From the NCBI RefSeq assembly GCF_030684895.1, contig NZ_JAUXXP010000071.1:1-51840 (forward strand): 51,840 nt of DNA, written 5' to 3'. Position 1 is the stretch's first letter. Each line of letters opens with the position of its first letter. Source of the DNA: Pseudomonas sp. GTDB taxonomy: Bacteria; Pseudomonadota; Gammaproteobacteria; Pseudomonadales; Pseudomonadaceae. Positions 20,152 to 29,022 of this stretch are shown here, piece after piece. The translations under genes and the position numbers were made by a program. Below the pieces are notes generated by a model. The model worked only from the letters and a program-made list of their open reading frames with translations, did not search any database and had not been told where the DNA came from.

Positions 20152-21948
20152 ATGTTCTGGGATTCACTGCCCCTGCCCTTGCTGTTTGTCGGCGCCCTAC
20201 TGATCTGGGTGCTGTACGCCTTTGTGCGCGAGAAATGGAGCCCGGATATCGTCGCGGCCATTGCCGTGGCGGCGCTGCTGATTACCCAGCTGCTGACGCC
20301 TGCGGAAGTGCTCAGCGTGCTGAGCAACTCGGCGCCGGTGACCATTGCCTGCATGTTCGTGCTGTCCGCCGCGCTGGAGCGCACCGGCTGCATCGACGCC
20401 CTCGGCAATTGGCTGGGCAATCTGGTGGGCACCAGTCCGATTCGCGTGCTCACCGGCTTGACCGTCACCGCTCTGGTGATTTCCGCCTGCCTGAACAACA
20501 CCCCGGTGGTGGCCATCCTCACCCCGGTGGCCATCGCCCTGGCCCGCCGCGCCGGCACGCTGCCGTCAAAACTGCTGATCCCGCTGTCCTACGCCACCAT
20601 CCTCGGCGGCACCCTGACGATGATCGGCACCTCGACCAACATTCTGGTCGACGGCGTGGCGCGCAAGGCGGGCCTGGCGCCCTTCGGCATCTTCGAGATC
20701 ACTGGCGCGGGCCTGATCCTGGCCAGTGTCGGCATGCTCTATCTGCTGACCATCGGCCGCCACCTGCTGCCTAACCGCGAAACCCTGTCCAAGCAGCTGC
20801 GCCCGGATCTGGACCGCACCTTTATGACCGAGCTGCTGGTGCCGCACGATTCGCCGGTAATCGGCAAGACCCTGCACGAAGCCAACCTCAACGGCGGCAG
20901 CGGCCTGCTGGTGCTGAAACTGTTTCGCGAGGAGCTGGAACTCACCGAGCCCGCTGCCGACACCCTGCTGGCCAGCGGCGACCGCCTGGTGCTGCACGGC
21001 CAGGTCAAGGACGTGGTCGATCTGCGTGAAAGCGGCCACCTGATCTTCAACCGCAGCGATGCCTTCGAGACCATCAGCAGCCATGACGTGATCCTCGCCG
21101 AGGCCATCGTCGGGCGTAACTCGCGCTACAGCCACCGGCCGATGCGCGACCTCGACCTGACCGCGCGTTATGGCATTGCCGTACTCGCCGTACACCGACA
21201 GGACGAGAATATCCAGGGCAACCTCGACGACTTCGAGCTGCAGTTTGGCGACGTGATGCTGGTGGAAGGCACCCCGACACAGATCAAGCGCTTTGCCGAC
21301 AACGGTGAACTGATCAGCCTCAACGCCGTACAGGAACGCGCCTTCCGCCGCGACAAGGCGCCGATTGCGATCATCGCCACCCTCGCGGTAATGATCCTCG
21401 CCGCGTTCGGCGTGATGCCCATCGAGGGCCTGGCGATCATCGGCGCAGTGACCGTGCTGGCCACACGCTGCCTGGATGTGGAAGACGCCTACAAGGCGGT
21501 GGACTGGAAGATCCTCAGCCTGATCTTCGGCATGCTGGCCATCAGCATCGCCATGGCCAAGGTCGGCTTGGTCACCCTGCTGGTGGAAAACGTCATGGGC
21601 TGGCTGCCCTGGGCTGGGCCGCTGTTGATGCTGAGCTTTATCTACCTGTTCACCTCGATCCTTACCGAGATGCTCTCAAACAACGCCGTCGCCGTGCTGG
21701 TCACCCCGATTGCCATCGGCATGGCCCAGCACCTGGGCGTCGACCCGCGTGCCTTTGTGGTCGCAGTGATGTTCGCCGCCAGCGCCAGCTTCGCCACGCC
21801 CATCGGCTATCAGACCAACACCTTTGTGTATAACGCCGGCGGCTATCGCTTTACCGACTTTATGAAGGTCGGCATTCCGCTCAATCTGCTGCTGTGGATA
21901 GTGGCCAGTTTCGTCATCCCCTGGTTCTTCCCGCTGACACCGGTTTGA
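20152..21948 (+). CDS. SLC13/DASS family permease with two RCK-C domains
   Basis: The protein (598 aa) has two hydrophobic halves flanking a cytosolic insert. The insert (about 205-390) holds two TrkA-C (RCK-C) domains, visible as LVPHDSPVIGKTLHEANL...GDRLVLHG and AIVGRNSRYSHRP...GDVMLVEG. The membrane halves carry the DASS substrate/Na+ motifs LNNTPVVAILTPV and SNNAVAVLVTPIAIG, with TSTNILVDG and FATPIGYQTNTFVY. Such permeases move divalent anions such as dicarboxylates, sulfate or thiosulfate; the substrate is not clear. I chose ATG 20152 because AAGGA (20142-20146) lies 5 nt upstream; ATG 20146 is the alternative. metY downstream makes sulfate/sulfur import a reasonable guess. Confidence 0.88.
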   Translation: MFWDSLPLPLLFVGALLIWVLYAFVREKWSPDIVAAIAVAALLITQLLTPAEVLSVLSNSAPVTIACMFVLSAALERTGCIDALGNWLGNLVGTSPIRVLTGLTVTALVISACLNNTPVVAILTPVAIALARRAGTLPSKLLIPLSYATILGGTLTMIGTSTNILVDGVARKAGLAPFGIFEITGAGLILASVGMLYLLTIGRHLLPNRETLSKQLRPDLDRTFMTELLVPHDSPVIGKTLHEANLNGGSGLLVLKLFREELELTEPAADTLLASGDRLVLHGQVKDVVDLRESGHLIFNRSDAFETISSHDVILAEAIVGRNSRYSHRPMRDLDLTARYGIAVLAVHRQDENIQGNLDDFELQFGDVMLVEGTPTQIKRFADNGELISLNAVQERAFRRDKAPIAIIATLAVMILAAFGVMPIEGLAIIGAVTVLATRCLDVEDAYKAVDWKILSLIFGMLAISIAMAKVGLVTLLVENVMGWLPWAGPLLMLSFIYLFTSILTEMLSNNAVAVLVTPIAIGMAQHLGVDPRAFVVAVMFAASASFATPIGYQTNTFVYNAGGYRFTDFMKVGIPLNLLLWIVASFVIPWFFPLTPV

Positions 21949-22071
21949 CGGCATAAGCGGCGAACATATCGATCTAAGCCAAGGCCCTTTTCATTGCTCC
22001 AGCGCATTGACCGGGCCTTGCTGCTTTGCCCATGCTGCCAACCTTTCAATCTGCTCTGAAGGAACGCGCGC

Positions 22072-23349
22072 ATGAAATTGGAAACCCTGGCCATCCACGC
22101 CGGCTACAGCCCCGATCCGACCACCAAGGCAGTGGCGGTGCCGATCTACCAGACCAGCTCCTTTGCCTTCGATGACACCCAGCACGGTGCCGACCTGTTC
22201 GACCTGAAGGTCGCCGGCAATATCTATTCGCGGATCATGAACCCGACCAACGCCGTGCTCGAAGAGCGCGTGGCGGCGCTGGAAGGTGGCGTCGGTGCAC
22301 TGGCCGTGGCCTCGGGCATGGCCGCCATCACCTACGCGATCCAGACGGTGGCCGAGGTCGGCGACAACATCGTCTCGGTGGCCAAGCTCTATGGCGGCAC
22401 CTACAACCTGCTGGCCCACACCCTGCCGCGCTTCGGCATCCAGACCCGCTTTGCCGCCCACGACGATATCGCCGCCCTCGAAGCGCTGATCGACGAGCGC
22501 ACCAAGGCGGTGTTCTGCGAATCCATCGGCAACCCGGCCGGCAATATCGTCGACCTGGCTGCCCTCGCCGCTGCCGCGCACCGCCATGGCGTGCCGCTGA
22601 TCGTCGACAACACCGTGGCCACGCCGATTCTCTGCCGCCCGTTCGAGCATGGCGCGGACATCGTTGTGCACTCGCTGACCAAATACATCGGCGGCCACGG
22701 CACCAGCATCGGCGGCATCGTGGTCGACTCCGGCAAGTTCCCCTGGGCCGACAACAAAGTGCGCTTCCCGCTGCTCAATACCCCAGATCCGTCCTACCAT
22801 GGCGTGACCTACACCGAAGCCTTTGGCCCCGCCGCCTTTATCGGCCGCTGCCGCGTGGTGCCGCTGCGCAACACCGGTGCGGCGCTGTCGCCGTTCAATG
22901 CCTTCCTGATTCTGCAAGGCCTGGAGACCCTGGCCCTGCGCATGGAGCGGCATACCGAGAACGCGCTGAAGGTCGCCCACTACCTGCAGAACCACCCGCA
23001 GGTAGCCTGGGTGAAATACGCCGGCCTGCCGGATCATCCCGAGCATGACCTGGCGCTGCGCTACACCGGCGGCAAACCGGCCTCAATCCTTTCCTTTGGC
23101 ATCGTCGGCGGCCAGGCTGCCGGGGCGCGGTTTATCGATGCACTCAAGCTGGTGGTGCGCCTGGTGAATATCGGCGATGCCAAATCGCTGGCCTGCCACC
23201 CGGCCTCGACCACCCATCGCCAGCTCAATGACGAAGAGCTGGAGCGCGCCGGCGTGCCGCGCGACATGGTGCGCCTGTCCATCGGCATCGAGCACAGCGA
23301 CGATATCCTCGCCGACCTGGCTCAGGCGCTGGACGCTGCGGCGAGCTGA
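22072..23349 (+). CDS. metY: O-acetylhomoserine sulfhydrylase MetY (PLP-dependent)
   Basis: MetY makes homocysteine from O-acetyl- or O-succinylhomoserine and sulfide, in methionine synthesis. The 425-aa product has the Cys/Met-metabolism PLP-enzyme fold: [22 protein letters not shown] near the N-terminus, [20 protein letters not shown], and [16 protein letters not shown] with the PLP-binding Lys near residue 206. The C-terminal [14 protein letters not shown] and [17 protein letters not shown] are also conserved. Length and spacing match the O-acetylhomoserine sulfhydrylase branch, as distinct from the shorter MetB/MetC/MetZ branch. AAGGA lies 8 nt upstream of the ATG. Confidence 0.93.
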   Translation: MKLETLAIHAGYSPDPTTKAVAVPIYQTSSFAFDDTQHGADLFDLKVAGNIYSRIMNPTNAVLEERVAALEGGVGALAVASGMAAITYAIQTVAEVGDNIVSVAKLYGGTYNLLAHTLPRFGIQTRFAAHDDIAALEALIDERTKAVFCESIGNPAGNIVDLAALAAAAHRHGVPLIVDNTVATPILCRPFEHGADIVVHSLTKYIGGHGTSIGGIVVDSGKFPWADNKVRFPLLNTPDPSYHGVTYTEAFGPAAFIGRCRVVPLRNTGAALSPFNAFLILQGLETLALRMERHTENALKVAHYLQNHPQVAWVKYAGLPDHPEHDLALRYTGGKPASILSFGIVGGQAAGARFIDALKLVVRLVNIGDAKSLACHPASTTHRQLNDEELERAGVPRDMVRLSIGIEHSDDILADLAQALDAAAS

Positions 23350-23370
23350 TCGCCCTTGATATCCGCGCAA

Positions 23371-23407
23371 GCGACTCCAGATTAGGGATAACCGCCTCTG
23401 GAGTCGC
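23371..23407 (+). promoter_or_regulatory. Hairpin sequestering the trxC ribosome-binding site
   Basis: GCGACTCCAGA (23371-23381) and TCTGGAGTCGC (23397-23407) are perfect 11-bp complements with a 15-nt loop. The right arm contains the Shine-Dalgarno GGAG (23400-23403), 6 nt before the trxC ATG at 23410. In mRNA this stem would hide the ribosome-binding site. It lacks a T run, so it is not a typical terminator. Confidence 0.6.
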
Positions 23408-23409
23408 CC

Positions 23410-23844
23410 ATGTCCAATCCCCTGCTGATCCCCTGCCCGCACTGCAACGGCCTCAACCGTATTCCCGCCGAGCGCCTGGGCGATGCGCCGCGTTGTGGCC
23501 GCTGCAAGGCCGAGGTGCTGCCGAGCACGCCTTTCGAGCTAACCCAGGCCAACTTCGATGCGCAGAACAAGGGCGACCTGCCGCTGCTGATCGATGTGTG
23601 GGCCAGCTGGTGCGGCCCGTGCCGCAGCTTTGCGCCCATCTATGAGCAAGCCGCCGCGCAGCTGCAAGGCCACTGCCGCCTGAGCAAACTGGACAGCGAA
23701 GCCAACCCGCAACTGTCTGCAGAAATGGGCATCCGCTCGATCCCCACGCTGATCCTGCTCAAGGGTGGCGTGGAAGTCGCCCGGCAGAGCGGCGCCCTGC
23801 CCTTGCCGCAACTGTTTGGCTGGCTACGCCAGCAGGGCATCTGA
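23410..23844 (+). CDS. trxC: Thioredoxin 2 (TrxC) with N-terminal zinc finger
   Basis: TrxC is a cytosolic thiol-disulfide reductase associated with oxidative stress. The 144-aa product has an N-terminal zinc-binding module with Cys9, Cys12, Cys29 and Cys32 (CPHC...CGRC), then a thioredoxin fold with active site W67-C68-G69-P70-C71 and the cis-Pro segment IRSIPTLILLKGG. It lies 60 bp after metY. Its ribosome-binding site is in a strong hairpin, which suggests translational control or coupling. Confidence 0.94.
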   Translation: MSNPLLIPCPHCNGLNRIPAERLGDAPRCGRCKAEVLPSTPFELTQANFDAQNKGDLPLLIDVWASWCGPCRSFAPIYEQAAAQLQGHCRLSKLDSEANPQLSAEMGIRSIPTLILLKGGVEVARQSGALPLPQLFGWLRQQGI

Positions 23845-23938
23845 GCGAATCGGTCAATCGAGCGGCGACCTGCTGGTCATTACTCTGCCATCGACCAACC
23901 TTTAGGCTGGCTGCACAACAATACGTGTGGAGCCGAGC

Positions 23939-24382
23939 ATGTCGATGCCTACTGAGCTGGTACGCCAGCTGACCGAAGAACAGATCGCCTTTGTAAAGCG
24001 CAGCGGGCTCGAGGCCGAAGTGCTGGAAGTGGGTCACGTGCGCCTGCGCATGCCACTGGTGGGTAACCAGAACCATATCGGCAGCATGTACGCCGGCGCG
24101 CTGTTTACCCTGGCGGAAATTCCCGGCGGCGCGCTGTTCCTCACCAGCTTCGATGCCCAGCGTTTTTACCCCATCGTCAAGGAAATGAACCTGCGCTTTC
24201 GCCGCCCCGCCAGCGGCGATATCTGGGTCGAGGCACGCCTTACAGCGGAAGAAATCCAGCAGTTGCAAAAGCAGGCAACAGAACTTGGCAAAGCCGAGTA
24301 TGTTTTACAGTTGCAGCTGACCGATGAGAGTGGTGAAGTAGTGGTCGAGAGTCGCGGTCTGTACCAATTACGCGCACGCTGA
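23939..24382 (+). CDS. DUF4442/YiiD-like hotdog-fold protein (putative thioesterase)
   Basis: This protein of about 147 aa has a hotdog-fold pattern: a long helix region (NQNHIGSMYAGALFTLAEIPGGALF, about 43-67) followed by strands FYPIVKEMNLRFRRPASGDIWVEA and VLQLQLTDESGEVVVES. The arrangement resembles the DUF4442/PaaI-like thioesterase group, and the NHIGSMYAGALFTLAE block is typical of that set. Whether it hydrolyses acyl-CoA is unproven. I prefer ATG 23939 because GGAG lies 6 nt upstream; the frame is open to a GTG at 23927. Confidence 0.75.
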   Translation: MSMPTELVRQLTEEQIAFVKRSGLEAEVLEVGHVRLRMPLVGNQNHIGSMYAGALFTLAEIPGGALFLTSFDAQRFYPIVKEMNLRFRRPASGDIWVEARLTAEEIQQLQKQATELGKAEYVLQLQLTDESGEVVVESRGLYQLRAR

Positions 24383-24470
24383 CACCTGACCTTGCCCTGG
24401 GTCAAAAGTCCAGCTATGACTCGAGGTCACAATAAATGTGCCGACATGCATCGGCAGGAGAACGCCGACC

Positions 24471-25271
24471 ATGCCCAGTCACATCCTTATTGCCCACGAC
24501 CTGCGCGACACTGCGGATATGGCCCTGTGCCGCGCCACGCAGCTGGCCAAGCAGTTCAACGCCAAACTGACCATCCTCCATGTGCTCGACCCGAGCAAGA
24601 GCAGCCAGGAGCATGAGCAGGCCAAGCAGGCACTGGACCGCAGCCTGACCCAGTTCGCCCCGCCCGGTAGCCAGCTGCTGATCCGCACCGGCATCAAACC
24701 CTCGGAAGTGGTGCTGCAGCAGCTCAATGAGCTGGGTTGCGACCTGTTGGTACTGGGCGGCCATCACCAGCGCCACGATTTCTTCTCCGGCACCAGCCTC
24801 GACCGCATTGCGCGTAACTGCCCGGTGCCGCTGCTGCTGGTCGCGCGTAACGACTCGCGCCCGTATGAGCGCGCCCTGGCCGCCATCGACTTCTCGCTCT
24901 GCGCCTGCAGCGCCCTCGGCCAGGCTTACCGCCTGCTGCCGGAAGCCGCCGAACTGCATGCCCTGCACGTATTCGAGCCGGACAAGGGCACGCCCAAGCA
25001 GGTCGAAGCACAACTGAGCACGCAGAAAGCCCTGATCAACCAGTTGCTGGAAGATGAAGCACAGAACCTGCCGGAGCAAGGCCCGACCCTGACCCACTCG
25101 GTGGAGCAAGGCGGCATCCTGCGCTGCCTGCAAGCGCGCCTGAAAAGCACCAACACCGAGCTGCTGGTACTCGGCAGCCACGGCCGCAGCGCACTGTCGC
25201 AAGCCCTGCTCGGCAGCCTGGCGCAGCACTTCCTGCACAAGGCGCCTTGCGATATCTACGTCGTTCGCTAA
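24471..25271 (+). CDS. Universal stress protein with two tandem UspA domains
   Basis: The 266-aa cytosolic protein contains two Usp domains. Domain 1 (about 1-130) begins HILIAHDL and ends GGHHQRHDFFSGTSLDRIAR. Domain 2 (about 135-266) ends GSHGRSALSQALLGSLAQHF, with the G-x-x-G-x9-GS/T ATP-binding pattern best preserved in domain 2. Such tandem proteins resemble UspE-type stress proteins. I chose ATG 24471, which has AGGAG 10 nt upstream; a longer frame starts at 24438. A large palindromic repeat follows the stop at once. Confidence 0.88.
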   Translation: MPSHILIAHDLRDTADMALCRATQLAKQFNAKLTILHVLDPSKSSQEHEQAKQALDRSLTQFAPPGSQLLIRTGIKPSEVVLQQLNELGCDLLVLGGHHQRHDFFSGTSLDRIARNCPVPLLLVARNDSRPYERALAAIDFSLCACSALGQAYRLLPEAAELHALHVFEPDKGTPKQVEAQLSTQKALINQLLEDEAQNLPEQGPTLTHSVEQGGILRCLQARLKSTNTELLVLGSHGRSALSQALLGSLAQHFLHKAPCDIYVVR

Positions 25272-25411
25272 GAGCCTGCTGACGATCTGCTGCGCGTCGG
25301 CCCTGCTGCGTTGAAAACAGGTTCGGAATGCTCATGTACAAAAGTACACTCCGCTTCCTCACCTGTTTTCGCCTTGCATGGCTCTAGCTCGCGAGATCGT
25401 CAACAGGCTCT
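25271..25411. repeat. 141-bp imperfect palindromic repeat
   Basis: The outer arms AGAGCCTGCTGACGATCT (25271-25288) and AGATCGTCAACAGGCTCT (25394-25411) match at 17 of 18 positions. An inner pair, GAAAACAGGT and ACCTGTTTTC, is found near 25313-25322 and 25361-25370, and a TGTACAAAAGTACA loop palindrome is at the centre. It begins right after the usp stop codon. No ORF of any credibility is inside. It looks like a dispersed, non-coding element. Confidence 0.7.
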
Positions 25412-25421
25412 GAACCAGCCC

Positions 25422-25453
25422 AACAAAAAAGCTGCCTAGGCAGCTTTTTTGTT
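25422..25453. terminator. Bidirectional terminator between usp and parA-like gene
   Basis: AACAAAAAAGCTGCC and GGCAGCTTTTTTGTT form a perfect 15-bp inverted repeat around TA. The stem's A/T ends give a T run in both directions, so it can terminate both the plus-strand usp transcript and the minus-strand parA-like gene (stop at 25468). Confidence 0.88.
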
Positions 25454-25467
25454 TTCCATCCGCCGTA

Positions 25468-26238
25468 TTAGCTGGCGTTAAGCAGGTCATGCAGCTCGAC
25501 AAACTGCTGAGTAAGCTTGTGGCTGCGGTCCAGGTAGATCAGCGGCGTACAGGCCTGGTGCGACTCGCGCATTTTCACCGAACTCATCAGGTTAACCGGC
25601 AGCACCGGCAAACCCTCGGCGACCAGCTCATCGAGCAGCTGCTGCGGCAGCGTGGCGCGCGGCTGGAACTGGTTAACCACGATGCCTTCGACCTCCAGGC
25701 CTTCGTTGTGGTCTTCCTTGAGTTCTTCGATTTCGCGCAGCAGGCCATACAGCGCCTGGCGCGAGAAGCTGTCGCAATCAAAGGGAATCAGCACACGGTC
25801 GGCGGCGATCAAGGCGGAGACAGTGTAGAAATTCAGCGCCGGCGGGGTATCGAGGTAGATGCGCTCGTAGTCTTCGCTGAGGTCTTCGAGCAGTTTGCGC
25901 AGCTTGTTGATCTTGTGCTTCTGCTCCAGCTTGGGCTGCAAATCGGCCAGCTCGGCGGTGGCGGTGACCACATGCAGGTTGTCGAACGGCGTTTCGTAGA
26001 TATCCACGCTGCCTTTCTTGCCGAACGGCGCCGATGACAGGGTGCCCTTGAAGAACTCGGCAATGCCCATGGGAATGTCCTCGCCGGTCAGGCCGGTGAG
26101 GTAATGGGTCGAGTTGGCCTGGGCGTCCAGGTCGATCAGCAGCGTGCGATAGCCCTGGGAAGCGCTCACCGCGGCCAGGTTGCAGGCAATACTGGACTTA
26201 CCCACACCGCCCTTCTGATTGAAGATCACGCGCCGCAT
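25468..26238 (-). CDS. ParA/MinD-like ATPase (orphan)
   Basis: The 256-aa product is a ParA-family P-loop ATPase. It begins [21 protein letters not shown], with the deviant Walker A KGGVGKS at about residues 9-15. It continues with [12 protein letters not shown] (switch I region) and IYLDTPPAL (Walker B/switch II). The frame is open to 26472, but the Walker A position and AGGGGG just upstream support ATG 26238. No parB gene or clustered parS sites are adjacent, so it is an orphan ParA. Its cargo is unknown. A ParA-like gene at this place in P. aeruginosa (PA5028, from memory) suggests it belongs to the conserved backbone and not to the polyene cluster. Confidence 0.85.
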   Translation of the reverse strand: MRRVIFNQKGGVGKSSIACNLAAVSASQGYRTLLIDLDAQANSTHYLTGLTGEDIPMGIAEFFKGTLSSAPFGKKGSVDIYETPFDNLHVVTATAELADLQPKLEQKHKINKLRKLLEDLSEDYERIYLDTPPALNFYTVSALIAADRVLIPFDCDSFSRQALYGLLREIEELKEDHNEGLEVEGIVVNQFQPRATLPQQLLDELVAEGLPVLPVNLMSSVKMRESHQACTPLIYLDRSHKLTQQFVELHDLLNAS

Positions 26239-26360
26239 GAAATACCCCCTGAATCCCGCATAAACCCCGAAATGGTCCCGGATTCTATGCAAACTACGTG
26301 ACAAGGGCGAGATTTTCGGCAAAACCGCGCCGCCTCCGGTCAGAACAGCAGGCCACAGAT

Positions 26361-26389
26361 TTGCGCATGGCCCGTACGGTCTGGATAAT
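26361..26389 (+). promoter_or_regulatory. Candidate sigma-70 promoter for the aryl polyene operon
   Basis: A -10-like GATAAT (26384-26389) lies 17 bp after a weak -35-like TTGCGC (26361-26366) in the 212-bp divergent gap between the parA-like gene and the first polyene gene. It would give a leader of about 55 nt. Only the -10 is a good match, so this is tentative. Confidence 0.35.
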
Positions 26390-26450
26390 GCCAGCACTTC
26401 GCCACACCTGCTGCCAAGCCCTTCGCTGGTTGCGGCTGGCCGTAGCCGAC

Positions 26451-27182
26451 ATGGACGCCCACCGCGTGACACATTTCAGGATCGAACAATGGCGTGCCTG
26501 GGCCCCTGGCCTGGACAGCACGGCTGACTGGTGCGCCTGGCATCAGGCACCCTCGCGCCTGGTGGATGCTGGTCAGCAGCCGGATGTCAGCGCACTGCCG
26601 GCCATGCAGCGCAGACGCTTAAGCCGCCTGGCGCGGATGGCCTTTCACGTCGCCTGGCCCTTGGCCGAAGCACACCCGCAATTACCCATGGTGTTCGCCA
26701 GTCGGCATGGCGAAACCCCACGCACCCTGACGATTCTGAGCGACCTGGCGCATGGCGAGCCGCTGTCGCCGACCCAGTTCAGCCTCTCGGTGCATAACGC
26801 GATCATCGGCCTGTGGTCGATCCAGCGCGGCGATCACAGCGAAATGACCGCGATAGCCGGCGCTGGCGATGGCCTGGAAAACGCCATACTGGAAGCCTGC
26901 GGCATGCTCCATGACGGCGCACCGGCGGTGCTGCTGGTGATTGCCGAGGAAACCCCACCCGAGCTTTACGCACCGTTTATCGATGACGTGCCGTTTCCCT
27001 ATGCCGTTGGCCTGTTGCTGACGCCAGGTGATGACTGGCAGCTGCAACTGAGCCGGGGCGAAGGCGCTGGCAGCGAATGGCCCCATGCCCTCAATCTGGT
27101 CCGCGCCCTGTGCAGCGATCAGCCGACCCTGCAGCACCACTGGAAGAGCCGACAATGGACCTGGTCACGCAACAAGGCCTGA
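26451..27182 (+). CDS. Beta-ketoacyl synthase chain-length factor (APE cluster)
   Basis: This 243-aa protein is a short ketosynthase-like chain-length factor with no active-site Cys-His-His set, of the kind found in aryl polyene clusters (ApeC-type). It starts with [15 protein letters not shown] and contains the family segment [31 protein letters not shown] (about residues 110-140), where SVHNA stands in place of a TACSSG nucleophile loop. It would pair with one of the two active ketosynthases downstream to set polyene length. Start is uncertain: ATG 26451 or GTG 26466, neither with a good ribosome-binding site. It is the first gene of the operon and overlaps the next by 28 bp. Confidence 0.82.
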   Translation: MDAHRVTHFRIEQWRAWAPGLDSTADWCAWHQAPSRLVDAGQQPDVSALPAMQRRRLSRLARMAFHVAWPLAEAHPQLPMVFASRHGETPRTLTILSDLAHGEPLSPTQFSLSVHNAIIGLWSIQRGDHSEMTAIAGAGDGLENAILEACGMLHDGAPAVLLVIAEETPPELYAPFIDDVPFPYAVGLLLTPGDDWQLQLSRGEGAGSEWPHALNLVRALCSDQPTLQHHWKSRQWTWSRNKA

Positions 27183-27970
27183 GCCGTTACAGCGCGCCCT
27201 ATGTCTGGCGGCTGATTGCCACGGCCCTGAGTTTCAGCCTGTTCGGCATCGGCGGTGTGCTGCTGCGCGTGCTGATCTTCCCGCTGCTGGCCCTGCTGCC
27301 CGGCGATGCCCTGAGCCGACGCACCCGCGCGCGCGCGGTGGTGAGCAAGACCTTCTACCTGTTCGTGCGCTTTATGTACCGCAGCGGCGTGCTGACCTAC
27401 GAGGTTGAAGGCATCGAGCGCCTCGGCCAGCCAGGGCAGATGGTCATCGCCAACCACCCGTCACTGATCGACGTGGTGGTGCTGATCGCCTTTATTCGCG
27501 ACGCCAACTGCGTGGTCAAACAGAGCCTGTGGGATAACCCGAGCATGCGCGGGCCACTGCGCGCGGCCCACTACATCAGCAACAGCGGCAGCATGGACAT
27601 GCTCGACGAAGCGGCCGGTGCGCTGCAAAGCGGCCAGACCCTAGTGATTTTCCCCGAAGGCACGCGCACCACGCCGGGGCAGGCACCAGAATTTCACCGT
27701 GGCGCGGCGGCCATCGCCATTCGCGGCGCGCGCATCGTTACCCCGGTGGTGATCAGCGTTAGCCCCACGACTCTGACCAAAGCCGAGCCCTGGTACAGCA
27801 TTCCGTCGCGCCGTTTTCACATTCGTCTGCGCGTAGGCGAGGATATCCACCCACAGCAGTTCAATGCCATGGGGCCGCCGCCAATCGCCTCACGCAAACT
27901 CAACGATTTTCTGCACCAACACTTTATGAAGGAGCTCGCCAAAGATGAGCGATTTGCAGCTGGAAATTAA
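27155..27970 (+). CDS. PlsC-type 1-acyl-glycerol-phosphate acyltransferase-like protein (APE cluster)
   Basis: The 271-aa product has a hydrophobic N-terminal anchor (about 20-50) and the PlsC acyltransferase motifs NHPSLID (the NHx4D-type catalytic box, about residues 106-112) and FPEGTRTTPG (about 165-174). In APE clusters such acyltransferases are thought to help attach acyl chains to the lipid moiety of the pigment. I chose ATG 27155, with GGAAGAG 6 nt upstream, over a longer frame to 27077. It overlaps both neighbours (chain-length factor by 28 bp, ACP by 26 bp), implying translational coupling. Confidence 0.85.
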   Translation: MDLVTQQGLSRYSAPYVWRLIATALSFSLFGIGGVLLRVLIFPLLALLPGDALSRRTRARAVVSKTFYLFVRFMYRSGVLTYEVEGIERLGQPGQMVIANHPSLIDVVVLIAFIRDANCVVKQSLWDNPSMRGPLRAAHYISNSGSMDMLDEAAGALQSGQTLVIFPEGTRTTPGQAPEFHRGAAAIAIRGARIVTPVVISVSPTTLTKAEPWYSIPSRRFHIRLRVGEDIHPQQFNAMGPPPIASRKLNDFLHQHFMKELAKDERFAAGN

Positions 27971-28205
27971 AAACCTGATCATTGACGCCCTCGGCCTGGA
28001 AGACATGGCTGCCGAAGACATCGCCGCCGACCTGACCCTGTTCGGTGAAGGCCTGGGCCTGGATTCGGTAGACGCCCTGGAACTCGGCCTGGCGATCCAG
28101 AAACGTTTCGGCATCAAGATCGACGCCGAAGCCAAAGACACCCGCAAGCACTTTGCCAACGTAGCCAGCCTGGCGGCATTCGTGTCATCGCAACAGACCG
28201 CCTGA
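27945..28205 (+). CDS. Acyl carrier protein 1 (APE cluster)
   Basis: An acidic 86-aa carrier protein. The phosphopantetheine site is the Ser in GLDSVDALELG (about residue 41). In APE clusters two ACPs are usual, one thought to carry the aryl starter and the other the growing chain. It overlaps the preceding acyltransferase gene and is followed 11 bp later by a second ACP. A phosphopantetheinyl transferase must come from elsewhere, because none is present in the window. Confidence 0.92.
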   Translation: MSDLQLEIKNLIIDALGLEDMAAEDIAADLTLFGEGLGLDSVDALELGLAIQKRFGIKIDAEAKDTRKHFANVASLAAFVSSQQTA

Positions 28206-28216
28206 GGAAGCCGCCG

Positions 28217-28477
28217 ATGCAAACCCGTGAAGAGATTTTCGACACCCTGCGTGACGCGCTGGTCGAGCTGTTCGAGCTGGAGCCCGAACGTATTACGCCG
28301 CAAGCCAACCTCTATCAGGACCTTGAGATCGATAGCATTGATGCCGTTGACCTGATCGACCATATCAAGCGCCAGACCGGCAAAAAACTCGCGGCCGAAG
28401 AGTTCAAGGCGGTGCGCACCGTCGGTGACGTGGTCGAGGCGGTGCTGCAGCTGGTCAACGCCCCAGCCAGCGAATAA
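28217..28477 (+). CDS. Acyl carrier protein 2 (APE cluster)
   Basis: A second 86-aa acidic ACP with the attachment Ser in LEIDSIDAVDLID (about residue 38). It differs clearly from ACP1 around helix II (IDAVDLIDHI versus VDALELGLAI), so the two probably have separate partners. Its TAA stop overlaps the next start (TAATG). Confidence 0.92.
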   Translation: MQTREEIFDTLRDALVELFELEPERITPQANLYQDLEIDSIDAVDLIDHIKRQTGKKLAAEEFKAVRTVGDVVEAVLQLVNAPASE

Positions 28478-29022
28478 TGAGTCGCCTATTTGGCCTGCTC
28501 CTGCTGCTGGCCGGGCTGCTCTATCCCTTTGCCGTGTATTACGGCATGGAGCATCTGTCGCCACGCCTGTTTGCCGCCGTGCTCGGCGGTCTATGGCTGG
28601 TGCGTGCGCTGAGCCAATGGGGCAAACCGGGCAACCGCTGGATGACCGCCGTGGCCCTGGGCTTCTGCCTGTTGCTGGGTCTGGCCGGTGAGCCTGCACT
28701 GCTGCGCTGGTATCCGGTGTTGCTCAACGGCCTGCTGCTGGCGCTGTTCGGCCTGAGCCTGAAGTTCGGCCCGCCGCTGATCGAACGCCTGGCGCGCCTG
28801 AGCGAACCGCAGTTGCCGGAAGTGGCGGTGCGCTATACCCGCACTGTCACCCAGGTCTGGGCCTGGTTCTTCCTGGCCAACGGCCTGGTGGTAGTGGCGC
28901 TGAATTTCTGGGCGCCGCTGAGCTGGTGGACGCTGTATACCGGGCTGATCGCCTACGGCCTGATGGGCCTGCTGTTTGCCGGTGAGTGGCTGGTGCGCCA
29001 GCGTGTAAGGAGACATGAATGA
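28477..29022 (+). CDS. COG4648 family integral membrane protein (APE cluster)
   Basis: The 181-aa protein has about five hydrophobic segments, beginning LFGLLLLLAGLLYPFAVYY, with paired basic residues at loops and a basic C-terminus. It corresponds to the small COG4648 membrane protein that regularly sits beside the ACP and ligase genes in aryl polyene clusters; its function is unknown. It starts at a TAATG junction and ends at an ATGA junction, so it is translationally coupled on both sides. Confidence 0.8.
   Translation: MSRLFGLLLLLAGLLYPFAVYYGMEHLSPRLFAAVLGGLWLVRALSQWGKPGNRWMTAVALGFCLLLGLAGEPALLRWYPVLLNGLLLALFGLSLKFGPPLIERLARLSEPQLPEVAVRYTRTVTQVWAWFFLANGLVVVALNFWAPLSWWTLYTGLIAYGLMGLLFAGEWLVRQRVRRHE

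Noticed and set aside
25271..25411. CRISPR-like or small-protein reading of the large palindrome
   Set aside because: There is no series of direct repeats with spacers and no credible start or ribosome-binding site; inverted symmetry explains the structure.
26239..26472. 78-residue N-terminal extension of the ParA-like protein
   Set aside because: The Walker A motif belongs at residue 9 or so, and AGGGGG precedes ATG 26238; the extension has no ParA similarity and overlaps the probable pigment promoter.
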